Below, piece after piece: positions 43,867 through 52,861 of a stretch of DNA of 64,000 nt (its first letter is position 1; each line of letters begins with the position of its first letter). The DNA comes from DATBHM01 sp036557505 (lineage in GTDB: Bacteria; Actinomycetota; UBA4738; JACQTL01). Made by a program: the position numbers and the translations under genes. The stretch spans positions 1-64,000 of the forward strand of contig DATBHM010000065.1 in the NCBI GenBank assembly GCA_036557505.1, given 5' to 3'. Under the pieces are notes generated by a model that had not been told where the DNA came from, ran no database searches, and saw only the letters and a list, made by a program, of their open reading frames with translations.

Positions 43867-45444
43867 TCATCGGCCGTTCTTCCCCAATGCTGAAATGTCT
43901 GAAGGGGAATTCCTGCGGGATCCCGGATGCCGCGTGCGGCCCGCCCCGGACGTGCCTGCGTGCCCGCGATGCCCCGTGCGATGGACGCGATGGATCCGAT
44001 GGATCCGATGGTGGTGATGGGCCACGGGAGGCGCCGGGGGGAGGGGCGGGATCGGGTCGAGCAGGGCGGGCGGGGTCGGAGGCCGCGAGAAGTCGAACTC
44101 CTTCGACAGATCCCCGAGGATCGACGCGTTCTCACGGACGTCCGGCCGGGAGTCGGGCCGACCGTCGGTCGCGGGATCGATGCGCTGGCCACCGAGGAAG
44201 TCGTCCTCGATGAACTTCATGTAGGCGTCGAACGACAGGGTCTGGTGGTCGACCATCCCGGTTCGGGCGTAGGGGGAGATCAGGAGTCCGGGGACCCGGA
44301 TCCCGTACCCGGCCCCGTCCACGACCGGGGGCGCCACGTGGTCGTAGAACCCGCCCCAGTCGTCCCACGAGACGAAGATCGCCGACGACGACCAGTCGGG
44401 GCTCCGCATCACCGCGTTGACCATCCGCGTGACGTACGCCTCGCCGGTGCGGACCGACGCCGGGGGGTGCTCGCTGTTCCGCTGGTCCGGGACGATCCAG
44501 GATACGTTGGGGAGCTTCCCCGCCCTGGCCGCGGCGAGGAACGACCTCGTCGTCCGGATGTTGCCCAGCTGCCCGTCCTGGACCACGTCCTCGAACCTCG
44601 GGAGCGGGTTCCAGATCCCCGGCGTGCCGGCGGACTGGTGCTTCGTGAGGCAGAACATCTGGTCCCCGGGACAGTCCGGCGTCCCGCCGTTGCCCACGTA
44701 GTAGCGCCACGACACCTGGTGCGTGGAGAGCAGCCACGTGAGGTCGGTCCACGGGAACGCGCCCGGGGGAGGCGGGTTCCTCGGCCCGAGGCCGATATCC
44801 GTGTGGCAGCTGAGCGGATCGGTCGGGACCGCACACCGCGCCGACCAGCCCGAGACCATCCACAGGTGCGAGGGGAGGCTCCAGGAGGCCACCGGCTCGA
44901 ACATGTGGTCCTGGAGTACGTAGTTCCTCGCGTACGACCAGTAGTTCGGGATCTCCCGCGCCGTGTGGTAGCCCATGACGTCCGGCACGGGGCCCGTCGA
45001 GGTGAGGCCGGTGCACCTGGGGTCATCGGGCGGGGCCGTCCTGCAGAACTCCTGCCGTCCGCTGAACGCGCTCGGGACGAAGCCGTCCATCCTCCCGCGG
45101 TCGACGTCGTGCCGGGAGTCGGAGGCACTGTGCGGCCCGCCGTCGTTCACGAGGCTGGTGTCGTGGAAGGGCCGGACGCAGTGGCCGAGGGCCGGATCCG
45201 GGATGCAGACGGCGGGGCGGCCGTTGCTCATGGGGATGCCGTCGGCACCGGGGAAGGTGCCGAAGTAGGAGTCGAACGACCGGTTCTCCTGCATGATGAC
45301 GATGACGTGCCGGATCTTGTGGATCCCGCCGGTCGGGGGCTGTTGGGTGGTGGCTCCGGGCGAGGCGTAGATCCAGTACGCGGCGACGAGTACCGCCAGC
45401 CCCCCCAGCGCCCCCGCACGCCGCCGCCACGAGCCGAGCGCCAT
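43867..45444 (-). CDS. Exported phosphoesterase (phospholipase C / acid phosphatase family) with His-rich tail
   Basis: A 525-residue exported enzyme of the PF04185-type phosphoesterases. After one N-terminal helix (about 12-28) comes HVIVIMQENRSFDSYFGTFPGADG, the metal-binding signature, then WSLPSHLWMVSGW, and SWDDWGGFYDHVAPP with more metal ligands. Substrates in the family are phospholipids or phosphomonoesters. The last 100 residues are a Pro-rich stretch followed by a His/Arg-rich tail (HHHHRIHRIHRVHRTGHRGH) that the family does not need. ATG at 45444 has GAGG 5 nt upstream; two GTG codons precede it. Confidence 0.88.
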   Translation of the reverse strand: MALGSWRRRAGALGGLAVLVAAYWIYASPGATTQQPPTGGIHKIRHVIVIMQENRSFDSYFGTFPGADGIPMSNGRPAVCIPDPALGHCVRPFHDTSLVNDGGPHSASDSRHDVDRGRMDGFVPSAFSGRQEFCRTAPPDDPRCTGLTSTGPVPDVMGYHTAREIPNYWSYARNYVLQDHMFEPVASWSLPSHLWMVSGWSARCAVPTDPLSCHTDIGLGPRNPPPPGAFPWTDLTWLLSTHQVSWRYYVGNGGTPDCPGDQMFCLTKHQSAGTPGIWNPLPRFEDVVQDGQLGNIRTTRSFLAAARAGKLPNVSWIVPDQRNSEHPPASVRTGEAYVTRMVNAVMRSPDWSSSAIFVSWDDWGGFYDHVAPPVVDGAGYGIRVPGLLISPYARTGMVDHQTLSFDAYMKFIEDDFLGGQRIDPATDGRPDSRPDVRENASILGDLSKEFDFSRPPTPPALLDPIPPLPPAPPVAHHHHRIHRIHRVHRTGHRGHAGTSGAGRTRHPGSRRNSPSDISALGKNGR

Positions 45445-45594
45445 CACCACCTCAGGTTCGACGCGCGACCGTACCGGGTTCGTTCACGCGGTTTTGCCAG
45501 CACCACCGACCCGGCACCCCGCGAGTGTGAGGGCGCCACCCCGCGGGTACAAGGGGATTCCTCGTCATTCCGCGTCCGAGGAAGGGATGTCGTC

Positions 45595-46317
45595 GTGACC
45601 GCCGACCGGCAGGTTCGATCCACCCGCGTCCTGGCCCTGCTGTTCTGCCTCGCCGGAGCCATCGCGATCGTGCTCGGATGGAACGCCGCGGCCGAGCGCG
45701 CCTCGGTCACCTCCCAGCTGCCGTACGTGCTGTCCGGCGGCGCCGCGGGGATCGGGCTGTTGACGTTCGGTGTCGGGCTGCTGCTCGTCGCCCAGCTCCG
45801 GGCGGAACGCCGCCGGGTGACCGGGGTGCTCCAGCTGATGGGCGCGGGGGTGGTCTCGCGGGCCAGGGCCTCGCTGGCCGGCGCCGCCTCCGGCGAAGGC
45901 GACGGAACGGCCCCCGCTGCGGACGAGGCCGAAGGCGACGGGAAGGCCGCTCCGGCCGATCGACCCGGCGGCGAACGTGCCGGATTGGCGATGCGGAGCG
46001 CCAAGGTCGTGGCCCTGGTCCTGGCGGTGGCCGGGTTCGCGACGATCGCGCTCGGGTGGAGCGGGATGACGAACGCGTCCACCGCCGACCAGCAGCTTCC
46101 GTACCTGCTCTCGGGCGGGTTCGGTGGGATGGCCCTGATCGTGTCCGCCATGGGGCTCCTCCTGGTGGCCCAGATCCGGGCCGAGCGGCGGAAGCTCACC
46201 GACGTTCTGGCGGTCATGGCGGTGGCCGTCGGGCAGGCCGCGTCGCCGGGCCCGGCCACGGCGCACGGTGCTCCGATCGCGGGCGAGCCGCCGGCCCAGC
46301 ACGCCGCCGCGAGCTGA
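45595..46317 (+). CDS. Membrane protein with internally duplicated two-helix unit
   Basis: A 240-residue membrane protein with four helices in two similar halves. Half 1 (about 10-75) and half 2 (about 130-200) share the order helix, IxLGW, QLPYxLSGG, helix, GLLLVAQxRAERR. A charged Ala/Glu/Asp linker of about 50 residues (GEGDGTAPAADEAEGDGK) joins them. No family is recognised and no catalytic residues stand out. GTG at 45595 follows GAGGAAGGG at about 8 nt. It is divergent from the phosphoesterase gene, with 150 nt between starts. Confidence 0.72.
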   Translation: MTADRQVRSTRVLALLFCLAGAIAIVLGWNAAAERASVTSQLPYVLSGGAAGIGLLTFGVGLLLVAQLRAERRRVTGVLQLMGAGVVSRARASLAGAASGEGDGTAPAADEAEGDGKAAPADRPGGERAGLAMRSAKVVALVLAVAGFATIALGWSGMTNASTADQQLPYLLSGGFGGMALIVSAMGLLLVAQIRAERRKLTDVLAVMAVAVGQAASPGPATAHGAPIAGEPPAQHAAAS

Positions 46318-46350
46318 GCGGCGCCCCCCGGGGCGTGCGACGATCCCGGG

Positions 46351-46743
46351 GTGAGCGCGTCGGGGCGGGGGGAGGCCGTCCGCGGGTTCTGGGCGGCGAT
46401 CGAGCGGAGGGATTGGACTGCTGCGAGATCCCTCCTCGACGACGCCTGCGTGACCGAGTGGCCGCACTCACGGGAGCGGTTCGACGGAGGGGACGCGTAC
46501 ATCGAGGTGAACCGCGCCTACCCGGAGGGGTGGCACATCACCGTGCTCCGCGTCGCGGCGGACGGCGATCTGGTCGCGTCCGAGGTCCGCGTGGACCAGG
46601 GCGACGACGTGTTCTTCGCCGCCTCGTACTTCGAGTTCGGCCCCGCCGGGAAGGTCGTGCGGCTGCACGAGCTGTGGGTGACGTCGCCGTACGAGGACCC
46701 GGCATCCTGGCGCGCCCCGTGGTCGCGCCGGCTCGACCTCTGA
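46351..46743 (+). CDS. SnoaL/NTF2-like protein
   Basis: A 130-residue protein with an NTF2-like cone fold: GFWAAIERRDWTAARSLLDDACVTEWPHSRERFDGGDAYI near the start and SYFEFGPAGKVVRLHELWVTSP near the end. The family includes cyclases, isomerases and ligand-binding proteins, and many members have no known function. GTG at 46351 lies 6 nt behind the -10-like GACGAT, without a ribosome site. It may be expressed alone. Confidence 0.8.
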   Translation: MSASGRGEAVRGFWAAIERRDWTAARSLLDDACVTEWPHSRERFDGGDAYIEVNRAYPEGWHITVLRVAADGDLVASEVRVDQGDDVFFAASYFEFGPAGKVVRLHELWVTSPYEDPASWRAPWSRRLDL

Positions 46744-46802
46744 GCGCAGGCCCGAGGGGACCAGGTTTCGGATCGGGGCCGTGCGGGAATCCACCCCACG
46801 CC

Positions 46803-47930
46803 ATGCTCCATGCCCGAGGGGGACGGCGAGGGTCGGCCCGCCCAGACGTCCCCACCACGCGATTGGGCTCCCGACCGGCCGGTTCGGCGCGGCGCCGGCG
46901 AGCCAGCCTGGCGGCGGTCGTCTGCGCCGTCGTGGCGATCGCCGTCGTGGGAACGGCGTGCGGCCAGTACCCCGGCGTCCATCGCGCCGCCCTGCACGAG
47001 CGGCCGGCCTCGGCATCGCAACCCCCGTCGAGCCCGGTCTCGGGCACCGGCGCACGCCCCGGGGGGTCGAGGAGCGTGGCCGACGGGGCCTCGGGTCCGG
47101 GACCGCACGCCGTCAGGGGCGGCGGTGGGAACGAGTTGGATCTCTCGAAGGTCTTTCCGGTGCACCGAACATGGGGAGGCTCCCGCACGGATTCCCGCGG
47201 CGGCGGTTCGAAGGGGTCGCCTGCCGGTTCCTCGAATGGCTCCTCCTCGGGTGGCTCGAATGGCGGTTCGTCGAAGGGCGGCTCCGGGGCCGCGACGGGG
47301 AAGCCCCGGAAGGTCTCCGGTTCCCCGAAGGTCCGCGGGGAGGACGGGGCCCACCCGGGCCCGCCCGACATCCAGGGCCATGTGACGCCGGGCCAGGTCC
47401 CGCCGGGGTCCCTCGACCTCGCGGAGCTCGTCTCCCGCGAGACCGTCCAGGGAGCGAAATACAACTCGACGGTGCTCCCGAAGGGGTTCCCCTTCCTGAT
47501 CTGCCCGGTGCAAGGGACGTACTCCTACTCGGACAGCTACGGAGCGCCGCGGTACACGGGCGGCTACCACCCCCACGCCGGCGTCGACATCTTCGCCGAC
47601 CAGGGAACGCCCATCGCGGCGCCGTTCGACGGGTACGTGTCCCGTGATCCGAACACGTTGGGCGGGAACGCCGTCGAGGTGAAGGGTGCTCAGGGCTACG
47701 TGTACATGGCGCACCTGGTCGCGTACGGGATCACGGATCGGTACGTGAAGGCGGGAACCGTGGTCGGATTCGTGGGCAACACGGGCGACGCGCAGGGCAC
47801 CTCGTTCCACGACCACTTCGAGTGGCACCCCGACGCGGTGGCGCCGTACGACCGGCAGATCTCCGGGACGAACGGCGCCGTCGACCCGTTCCCGTACCTG
47901 CAGGTCGTCTGTCCGCCCACGGAGCGCTGA
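46803..47930 (+). CDS. M23-family (LytM-type) peptidase, predicted lipoprotein
   Basis: A 375-residue exported protein. A basic leader and hydrophobic helix end in VGTAC, a likely lipobox near residue 58. A Ser/Gly-rich linker with many SSGG/SKGG units (about 130-175) leads to the M23 domain (about 225-370): HPHAGVDIFAD gives the first zinc His and Asp, and FHDHFEWHP the second pair. M23 enzymes cut peptidoglycan cross-bridges or act as activators of other hydrolases. ATG at 46803 gives a 40-residue basic N-terminus, so a later start is possible. No ribosome site is obvious. Confidence 0.85.
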   Translation: MLHARGGRRGSARPDVPTTRLGSRPAGSARRRRASLAAVVCAVVAIAVVGTACGQYPGVHRAALHERPASASQPPSSPVSGTGARPGGSRSVADGASGPGPHAVRGGGGNELDLSKVFPVHRTWGGSRTDSRGGGSKGSPAGSSNGSSSGGSNGGSSKGGSGAATGKPRKVSGSPKVRGEDGAHPGPPDIQGHVTPGQVPPGSLDLAELVSRETVQGAKYNSTVLPKGFPFLICPVQGTYSYSDSYGAPRYTGGYHPHAGVDIFADQGTPIAAPFDGYVSRDPNTLGGNAVEVKGAQGYVYMAHLVAYGITDRYVKAGTVVGFVGNTGDAQGTSFHDHFEWHPDAVAPYDRQISGTNGAVDPFPYLQVVCPPTER

Positions 47931-47962
47931 ACTCGGCGCGCCGGTTCCGAACGACCCGCTGC

Positions 47963-47968
47963 TACAGT
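47963..47968 (+). promoter_or_regulatory. -10 element of a probable leaderless promoter (GT-C gene)
   Basis: TACAGT lies 8 nt before GTG 47977, with no ribosome site between. The -35 is not recognisable. Confidence 0.45.
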
Positions 47969-47976
47969 CGCCGGAC

Positions 47977-49689
47977 GTGACGACGACACGGGAACGGTCC
48001 CGGGTTCGTGACCCCGGGCGACCGTCGATTCCCTCCCGGCCGGCCCTCACCGCCGATCTCGCCGTGGTGGCCATGCTCGTCGCCGTGGCCCTCCTCGTGG
48101 CCGTGGCGGCCATGAAGCCGTCGCCCATCTCGCCGACGCTGCCCAAGGGCGCGGGCTCCGGCAAGGCGCTCGGGTCGCTGGCGGGGATGCTGGGTCTCCA
48201 GGGGTGGACCGGGACGCATCGGGCGGACCTCTCGATCGTGGTCATGTTCGTGTTCGCGGGGGCGTTCCTGTTCGGGCTGCGGGAGGCGTGGCACGGGCGG
48301 CTCTCGTCGCGGAAGGTGCTGTGGTTCGGGATCGCGCTCGTGGTGGTGGCGACGGTGGTGCCGCTGCTCGAGTCACGGGACGTGTACTCGTACGCGCTGT
48401 ACGGCCGGATCGCGGGGATCTACCACAGGAATCCCTACGTCGCGATCCCTCGGGACTTCCCGAACGACTCCCTGTATCCGTTCGTCGGGCCGGTGTGGCG
48501 CGATACACCCGCCGTGTACGGGCCGGCGTTCACGATGCTCTCCGGGCTGCTCGCGAGGACGACCTCCAGCACGGTCGGGCTGATCTGGGCGTTCAAGCTG
48601 ATCGGGGGCGCCGCCGCCATCGGGACGCTCGCGCTGGTCGCATGGATCGCTCGGCGGGTGGCGCCGGGCCGGGCGGCGTTCGCCGTCGCGCTGTTCGGCT
48701 GGAACCCGGCGATCATCGCGTACGCGGTGGGCGGCGGGCACAACGACCTGCTGGTCGCGCTGTGCATCGCCGGCGCCCTGGCCCTGCTGATCAAAGGCGG
48801 TGTGTTCGAACGGATCCGGGCACCGGGAGCCACGGCCCCAACCGGATGGCCACGGTACGAGCTGGTCGCGGTGGGACTGTTGACGTTGGGGACCCTGGTG
48901 AAGGCGAGCGCCGGACCGGCCCTGGTACTGGCCGTCGTGGCGGGGGCGGCCGCGCGGCCCCGGGGGAGCCGGCTGCGCCTGGTGGCGATCGAGGCCGCGG
49001 TGGTCGTGGGACTGGCTGTGGTCTTCGGCGCGCCGTTCTGGCAGACCAAGAACCCGACGCTCGGCGTGGCCGACCTGGCCACGCACCGGGGGTGGGTGAC
49101 GGCCGTGCGGCTCCTGCTCGCGACGCTCGGGGGGATCGCCGAGAACCTGTGGGGCGGCGCCGGCCGGAGCGCCGTGGAGGCCGTGATCCGGATCTCGGTC
49201 ACCCTGGCGGCCGTGGCGGCGCTCGTGCTGATCGCGATCGCCGTCGTCCGGCGAACCCGCGGGCGCGCGGGCGCCTCCTGGTCGGCGCCCGCCGAGGGTG
49301 CCGCCTGGGCCTGGGGGATGCTGGTGTTCATCCTGGCCGCGCCCGTGCTGCTGCCCTGGTACGTGGCGTGGACGCTGCCGGTCGCCTGGCTGCTGCCCCG
49401 GGCCGGCCGAAACCTCGTCGTCGCGCTGTCCTGCCTGCTGGTGGTGACGCATTCCATCGCGAACCCCGTGCTGAGCTCGCGGCAGTACGGTTTCGTGCTG
49501 CTGGTCGGGCACGACGTCGTCGGCCCGATCATGCTCGTGGCGCTGGTATGGGCGGTCCTGGCGGCGGTCCGGCTCGCCCGGGGTCGCCTACCGCTGGAGG
49601 ACCCCACGCTCGGCGGGGGCGTCCTCGGTCGTCCCGCGACGGCCGCGGCGGAACGCCAGCGCGTAGCCGCCGGCACCGACGGCGACTGA
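47977..49689 (+). CDS. GT-C membrane mannosyltransferase-like protein (MptA/MptB type)
   Basis: A 570-residue protein with about thirteen membrane helices. The first large loop has ESRDVYSYALYGRIAGIYHRNPY, the acidic motif of polyprenol-phosphomannose-dependent alpha-1,6-mannosyltransferases of actinobacteria, and GWNPAIIAYAVGGGHNDLL is also typical. It would build a mannan or lipomannan-like polymer outside the membrane. GTG at 47977 has no ribosome site. Its last 102 nt overlap the 3' end of the opposite gene. The donor and polymer are inferred only from family. Confidence 0.82.
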   Translation: MTTTRERSRVRDPGRPSIPSRPALTADLAVVAMLVAVALLVAVAAMKPSPISPTLPKGAGSGKALGSLAGMLGLQGWTGTHRADLSIVVMFVFAGAFLFGLREAWHGRLSSRKVLWFGIALVVVATVVPLLESRDVYSYALYGRIAGIYHRNPYVAIPRDFPNDSLYPFVGPVWRDTPAVYGPAFTMLSGLLARTTSSTVGLIWAFKLIGGAAAIGTLALVAWIARRVAPGRAAFAVALFGWNPAIIAYAVGGGHNDLLVALCIAGALALLIKGGVFERIRAPGATAPTGWPRYELVAVGLLTLGTLVKASAGPALVLAVVAGAAARPRGSRLRLVAIEAAVVVGLAVVFGAPFWQTKNPTLGVADLATHRGWVTAVRLLLATLGGIAENLWGGAGRSAVEAVIRISVTLAAVAALVLIAIAVVRRTRGRAGASWSAPAEGAAWAWGMLVFILAAPVLLPWYVAWTLPVAWLLPRAGRNLVVALSCLLVVTHSIANPVLSSRQYGFVLLVGHDVVGPIMLVALVWAVLAAVRLARGRLPLEDPTLGGGVLGRPATAAAERQRVAAGTDGD

Positions 49690-51471
49690 CAGCAGGACCG
49701 GCACCGGTCCGGTCAGGCGGACGCCCAGCCGGTCGAGCGCAATCCCGGCCAGCGCGAGCATGGCGATCCCCGTGGCGAGCGAGAGACCCAATGCCGCCGG
49801 ACCCCGGGCGATCAGCGCGCGCGTCCAGCCGAATCCCACGATCCCGACGAGCGAGAGGGCCTCGATGGCCGCCAGGACCGTCCGCCAGATCGGCGCGGGG
49901 CGGAGCGGCGCGGCGGGGATCGACGTTGCCGTGGCCCCGCCGATGACCACCACGCCCGGTCCGGCCGCCCGGCCGATCGACGCGGCGGCCGCGAAGCCAT
50001 GTTCGTTCATGGGGCGGAGCACGATCGCCACGGGCCGGGTCGTCGAGCCGGCGAGCGCTCGGCGGAGATCGGCCAGATACAGGGCCGAGAGGCGGTCGTG
50101 GAGGGTGTCGCCTGCGCCGGTCGGGCGGCCGGCGAGGAAGTCGGCCGCGGTGCCGACGACGACGTGGACGTCGCGGATGCGGTCGGGGGGGACGGCGCTC
50201 CGGAGCTCGTTCGCCCATCGGGGGACGTCCAGCCCGGGGTGGTCGCGTCCGTCCACGACGAACACGACCGGAGTCCCGGCGGGGAGCGCCGCCACGACCC
50301 CGGCGGCGGTCGCGGCGGCGGCCATCTCGTCGTCCCGGAAGAACTGCGCGGCGTGCCGCCAGGCCAGCACGGAGCCCACCGCGACGGCCGCGACCGCGAC
50401 GACGGCAACGACCCGCGTCCAGGCGTGCCGGCTGCCGCTCGCCCACAGCCACACGACACCCAGCGCCGCCAGCACGGGAAGCGAGAACGCGAACGACAGG
50501 AACCGCTCCGCCGGCAGGAGAGCGGTGAGCAGGGCCGCGACCACGCCCAGGCCCGTCAGGGCGATCCAGGCCACCAGCGTCCTCAGGGCGAATCCCGGCC
50601 CGTCCCCGTCGTCGTTCCAGCGGGCCGCGGTTCCGACGGCGGCGAGGGGGACGTAGACGAACGGGAGGTACCGCACCCAGCTCCCCGCGAACCGCGACCG
50701 GTACAGGTCGTGCAGCCGGCCCGACAGGCCGGCCCGGCGGAGGAACGCGTCCTTCGAGGTGTCGGCCCCGGCGATCGCGCCCGGGCCCCACGCGAGGAGG
50801 GAGAGGAACCCGGCCCCGGCGATGGCGGCCCCTCCTGCCAGCGCGCCGAGGGCCGCCCGGTCGTGCCGACCGGCGAGGGGGGACTGCCCCCGCCGGCGGC
50901 GGGTCCACCCGTCCCACGCCACGGTCGCCAATAGGATTCCGGCGCCCAAGGCCGCGAACGCGAAGTGGCAGAGGGCCGCGGCGCCGAGGAGGACCGCCGC
51001 GGCGGCGGTTCGCCGCCGGACGAGGGCGGCCAGGGCGGCGACGAACAGGGCGGCCGCGGCCAGGCTCGCCAGGTACCCGTTGGCCAGGTTCGCCGCGTAC
51101 CACCCCGCGAACAGCCCCGACAGGACCGCCGACGACATCGACCAGGTCGCACACAGCACCAGGCCGGCGGCCGCGAGCCCGACCGCCACCGGGAGCACCA
51201 GGCCGACCGCCGCGACCGCCTCGGTGGTGGACAGGTTGAGGGTGCCTCCCACGACGAGGACCAGCGCCGGGACCCCGGGCCGCGACCCGACCGCGGACAG
51301 GCCGTCGTGTCCGGCCAGCCTGGCCCACCACGTGTACACGGGCGAATCGGCCCCGATCGCGAAGTGGTAGCCACGGATGACCGTCGGCGCGAGGAAGAAG
51401 GCCGCCAGGATCAGGCCCACGGCCACGAGCCAGCGGGCCGATCGCGAGTCCCGCTCGCCGGTCCCGGACAC
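49588..51471 (-). CDS. Large polytopic membrane protein (GT-C-like, unassigned)
   Basis: A 627-residue protein with about a dozen N-terminal helices, a soluble region near residues 400-500 and three more helices at the end. The first loop (AIGADSPVYTWWARLAGHDG) resembles the acidic loop of GT-C glycosyltransferases, and VVFVVDGRDHPGLDVPRW in the soluble part looks like a Rossmann-type strand. I cannot name a family. The start 51471 has no clear ribosome site. The 3' end overlaps the convergent mannosyltransferase-like gene by 102 nt, and the start is divergent from another membrane protein gene. Confidence 0.75.
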   Translation of the reverse strand: MSGTGERDSRSARWLVAVGLILAAFFLAPTVIRGYHFAIGADSPVYTWWARLAGHDGLSAVGSRPGVPALVLVVGGTLNLSTTEAVAAVGLVLPVAVGLAAAGLVLCATWSMSSAVLSGLFAGWYAANLANGYLASLAAAALFVAALAALVRRRTAAAAVLLGAAALCHFAFAALGAGILLATVAWDGWTRRRRGQSPLAGRHDRAALGALAGGAAIAGAGFLSLLAWGPGAIAGADTSKDAFLRRAGLSGRLHDLYRSRFAGSWVRYLPFVYVPLAAVGTAARWNDDGDGPGFALRTLVAWIALTGLGVVAALLTALLPAERFLSFAFSLPVLAALGVVWLWASGSRHAWTRVVAVVAVAAVAVGSVLAWRHAAQFFRDDEMAAAATAAGVVAALPAGTPVVFVVDGRDHPGLDVPRWANELRSAVPPDRIRDVHVVVGTAADFLAGRPTGAGDTLHDRLSALYLADLRRALAGSTTRPVAIVLRPMNEHGFAAAASIGRAAGPGVVVIGGATATSIPAAPLRPAPIWRTVLAAIEALSLVGIVGFGWTRALIARGPAALGLSLATGIAMLALAGIALDRLGVRLTGPVPVLLSVAVGAGGYALAFRRGRRGTTEDAPAERGVLQR

Positions 51472-51514
51472 GGCCGAATGCTACGCGCCGGCCCGTGGAC
51501 CCGGGACGCGCCGG

Positions 51515-51544
51515 TTGACCCCGTTCGCGCGGCTTGCGCATCCT
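51515..51544 (+). promoter_or_regulatory. Probable leaderless promoter of the 51552 gene
   Basis: TTGACC (51515-51520), an 18-nt spacer and CATCCT (51539-51544) are followed after 7 nt by ATG 51552. There is no ribosome site. Spacing is the same as in the arsR-type promoter (18 nt, 8 nt to ATG). Confidence 0.55.
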
Positions 51545-51551
51545 GAACGGC

Positions 51552-52802
51552 ATGACGACGCGGCGGGCGTTCGCCGATGCGCCGGCGCGGGTCGACGGAC
51601 GCGACCTCCTGCTCGCGGCCGGGGTCGCCGCGCTCTGCACGGCCCTGCTGTGGTTCCGGACGGACCACCTGACGCCGGGGACGCCGTACTTCGGGCTGCC
51701 CTGGGACCACCACATGTACATCGCGATGGCCGTGCACGGGCCGTTCGGGTTCCACATCGCGCCGTACGGCTGGCGCGTCCTCGCTCCGGCCCTGGTGTGG
51801 GCGATGCCGTTCCCGGCGCAGCCGGGGTTCCAGCTCGTGTCGATCGTGACCGTGTGGGGGACGGGGGTCGCCGTCTGGGTGCTGCTCCGGCGGTTCGGGT
51901 TCGATCCACCGATCGCCATCGCCGGGCTGCTGCTGTATTTCGCGGTCGGCTACGCCACGAAGTGGACGCTGTTCGACTTCTGGCTGACCGACCCTCTGGC
52001 CTTCCTCCTGGCGACGTGCGCCGTGCTGCTCGCCATGTCGGGGCGGGACGTCGCGTTCGCCGTGTGCCTGGCGCTCGGGACGATGGCGAAGGAGAGCGTG
52101 ATCTTCGTCGCCCCCCTCGCGTACACCCTGCGGGCGACCCGGCCGTGGGACCGGGGGCTCGCGATGCGGACGATCGGCGCCACGCTGCCGGCGGTCGCGG
52201 TGCTGGTGGCGCTACACGTGGGGATCCCCGGGCGGAACGCCGATCCGGCCTACGTCGCGACGTTCCCGCCGGCGATCCGCGACAACGTCATCCGGCACTA
52301 CACGTACGGGTCGGTGCTGCACCACATCGTGGCCAAGCGGGTCGACCACCTGGGCAGCACGCTGATCCGAACCGTGTCGGCGTTCGGCCTCGTCGTGCCG
52401 GTGCTCGCGGTGATCGGGCTCCGGAGCCCAAGAGCCCGGTCCTTCGCGCTGCGGTCGCTCCCGTTCCTGCTCCTGGTGCTCACGCAGCTGCTGTTCGCGT
52501 ACAACACGGAACGGCTGCTGGTGCTCGGCCTGATCGCGGTGGTGCCGCTCGCCACCTGGGGCCTCCAGCAGCTGATGGAGCTCCGCGGCGCCGGGCCGGC
52601 CGTCTACGTCGTCCTCGCGGCCACGGTGTTCGCGGTGCAGCTGGTCGGGATGCACGAGTGGGAACCGAACCCGCTGGTGCAGCTGGGGATCCTGGCGGTC
52701 TTCGTGCCGTTCGTGGGGCCGTGGCGCCCGGGCCGCCGGCGAGGGGCCGCGATGCGCGCCCCGCGCCCCGCGGGAGCGCCCGCGGCGGTTCCGCCTCCCT
52801 GA
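51552..52802 (+). CDS. Polytopic membrane protein (unassigned, GT-C-like topology)
   Basis: A 416-residue protein with about ten helices. The first loop holds TPYFGLPWDHHMYIAMAVHG, with Asp-His-His in the position where GT-C enzymes have their catalytic acid, and a second acidic site LFDFWLTDPLAFLL follows. The C-terminus is Pro/Arg-rich and cytoplasmic. The pattern suggests a lipid-linked-sugar transferase, but I recognise no named family. ATG at 51552 is favoured by the promoter just upstream; the track of homology does not reach the earlier GTG-like start. Confidence 0.75.
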   Translation: MTTRRAFADAPARVDGRDLLLAAGVAALCTALLWFRTDHLTPGTPYFGLPWDHHMYIAMAVHGPFGFHIAPYGWRVLAPALVWAMPFPAQPGFQLVSIVTVWGTGVAVWVLLRRFGFDPPIAIAGLLLYFAVGYATKWTLFDFWLTDPLAFLLATCAVLLAMSGRDVAFAVCLALGTMAKESVIFVAPLAYTLRATRPWDRGLAMRTIGATLPAVAVLVALHVGIPGRNADPAYVATFPPAIRDNVIRHYTYGSVLHHIVAKRVDHLGSTLIRTVSAFGLVVPVLAVIGLRSPRARSFALRSLPFLLLVLTQLLFAYNTERLLVLGLIAVVPLATWGLQQLMELRGAGPAVYVVLAATVFAVQLVGMHEWEPNPLVQLGILAVFVPFVGPWRPGRRRGAAMRAPRPAGAPAAVPPP

Positions 52803-52846
52803 GGGTGCCCGGGGGGCCGACAACCCTGGGCGGATCGCTCCACCGA

Positions 52847-52852
52847 TAGAAT
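52847..52852 (+). promoter_or_regulatory. -10 element of a probable leaderless promoter (tldD)
   Basis: TAGAAT lies 9 nt before GTG 52862 and no ribosome site is visible. It is one of the best -10 matches in the window. Confidence 0.5.
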
Positions 52853-52861
52853 CGGCGGTCC

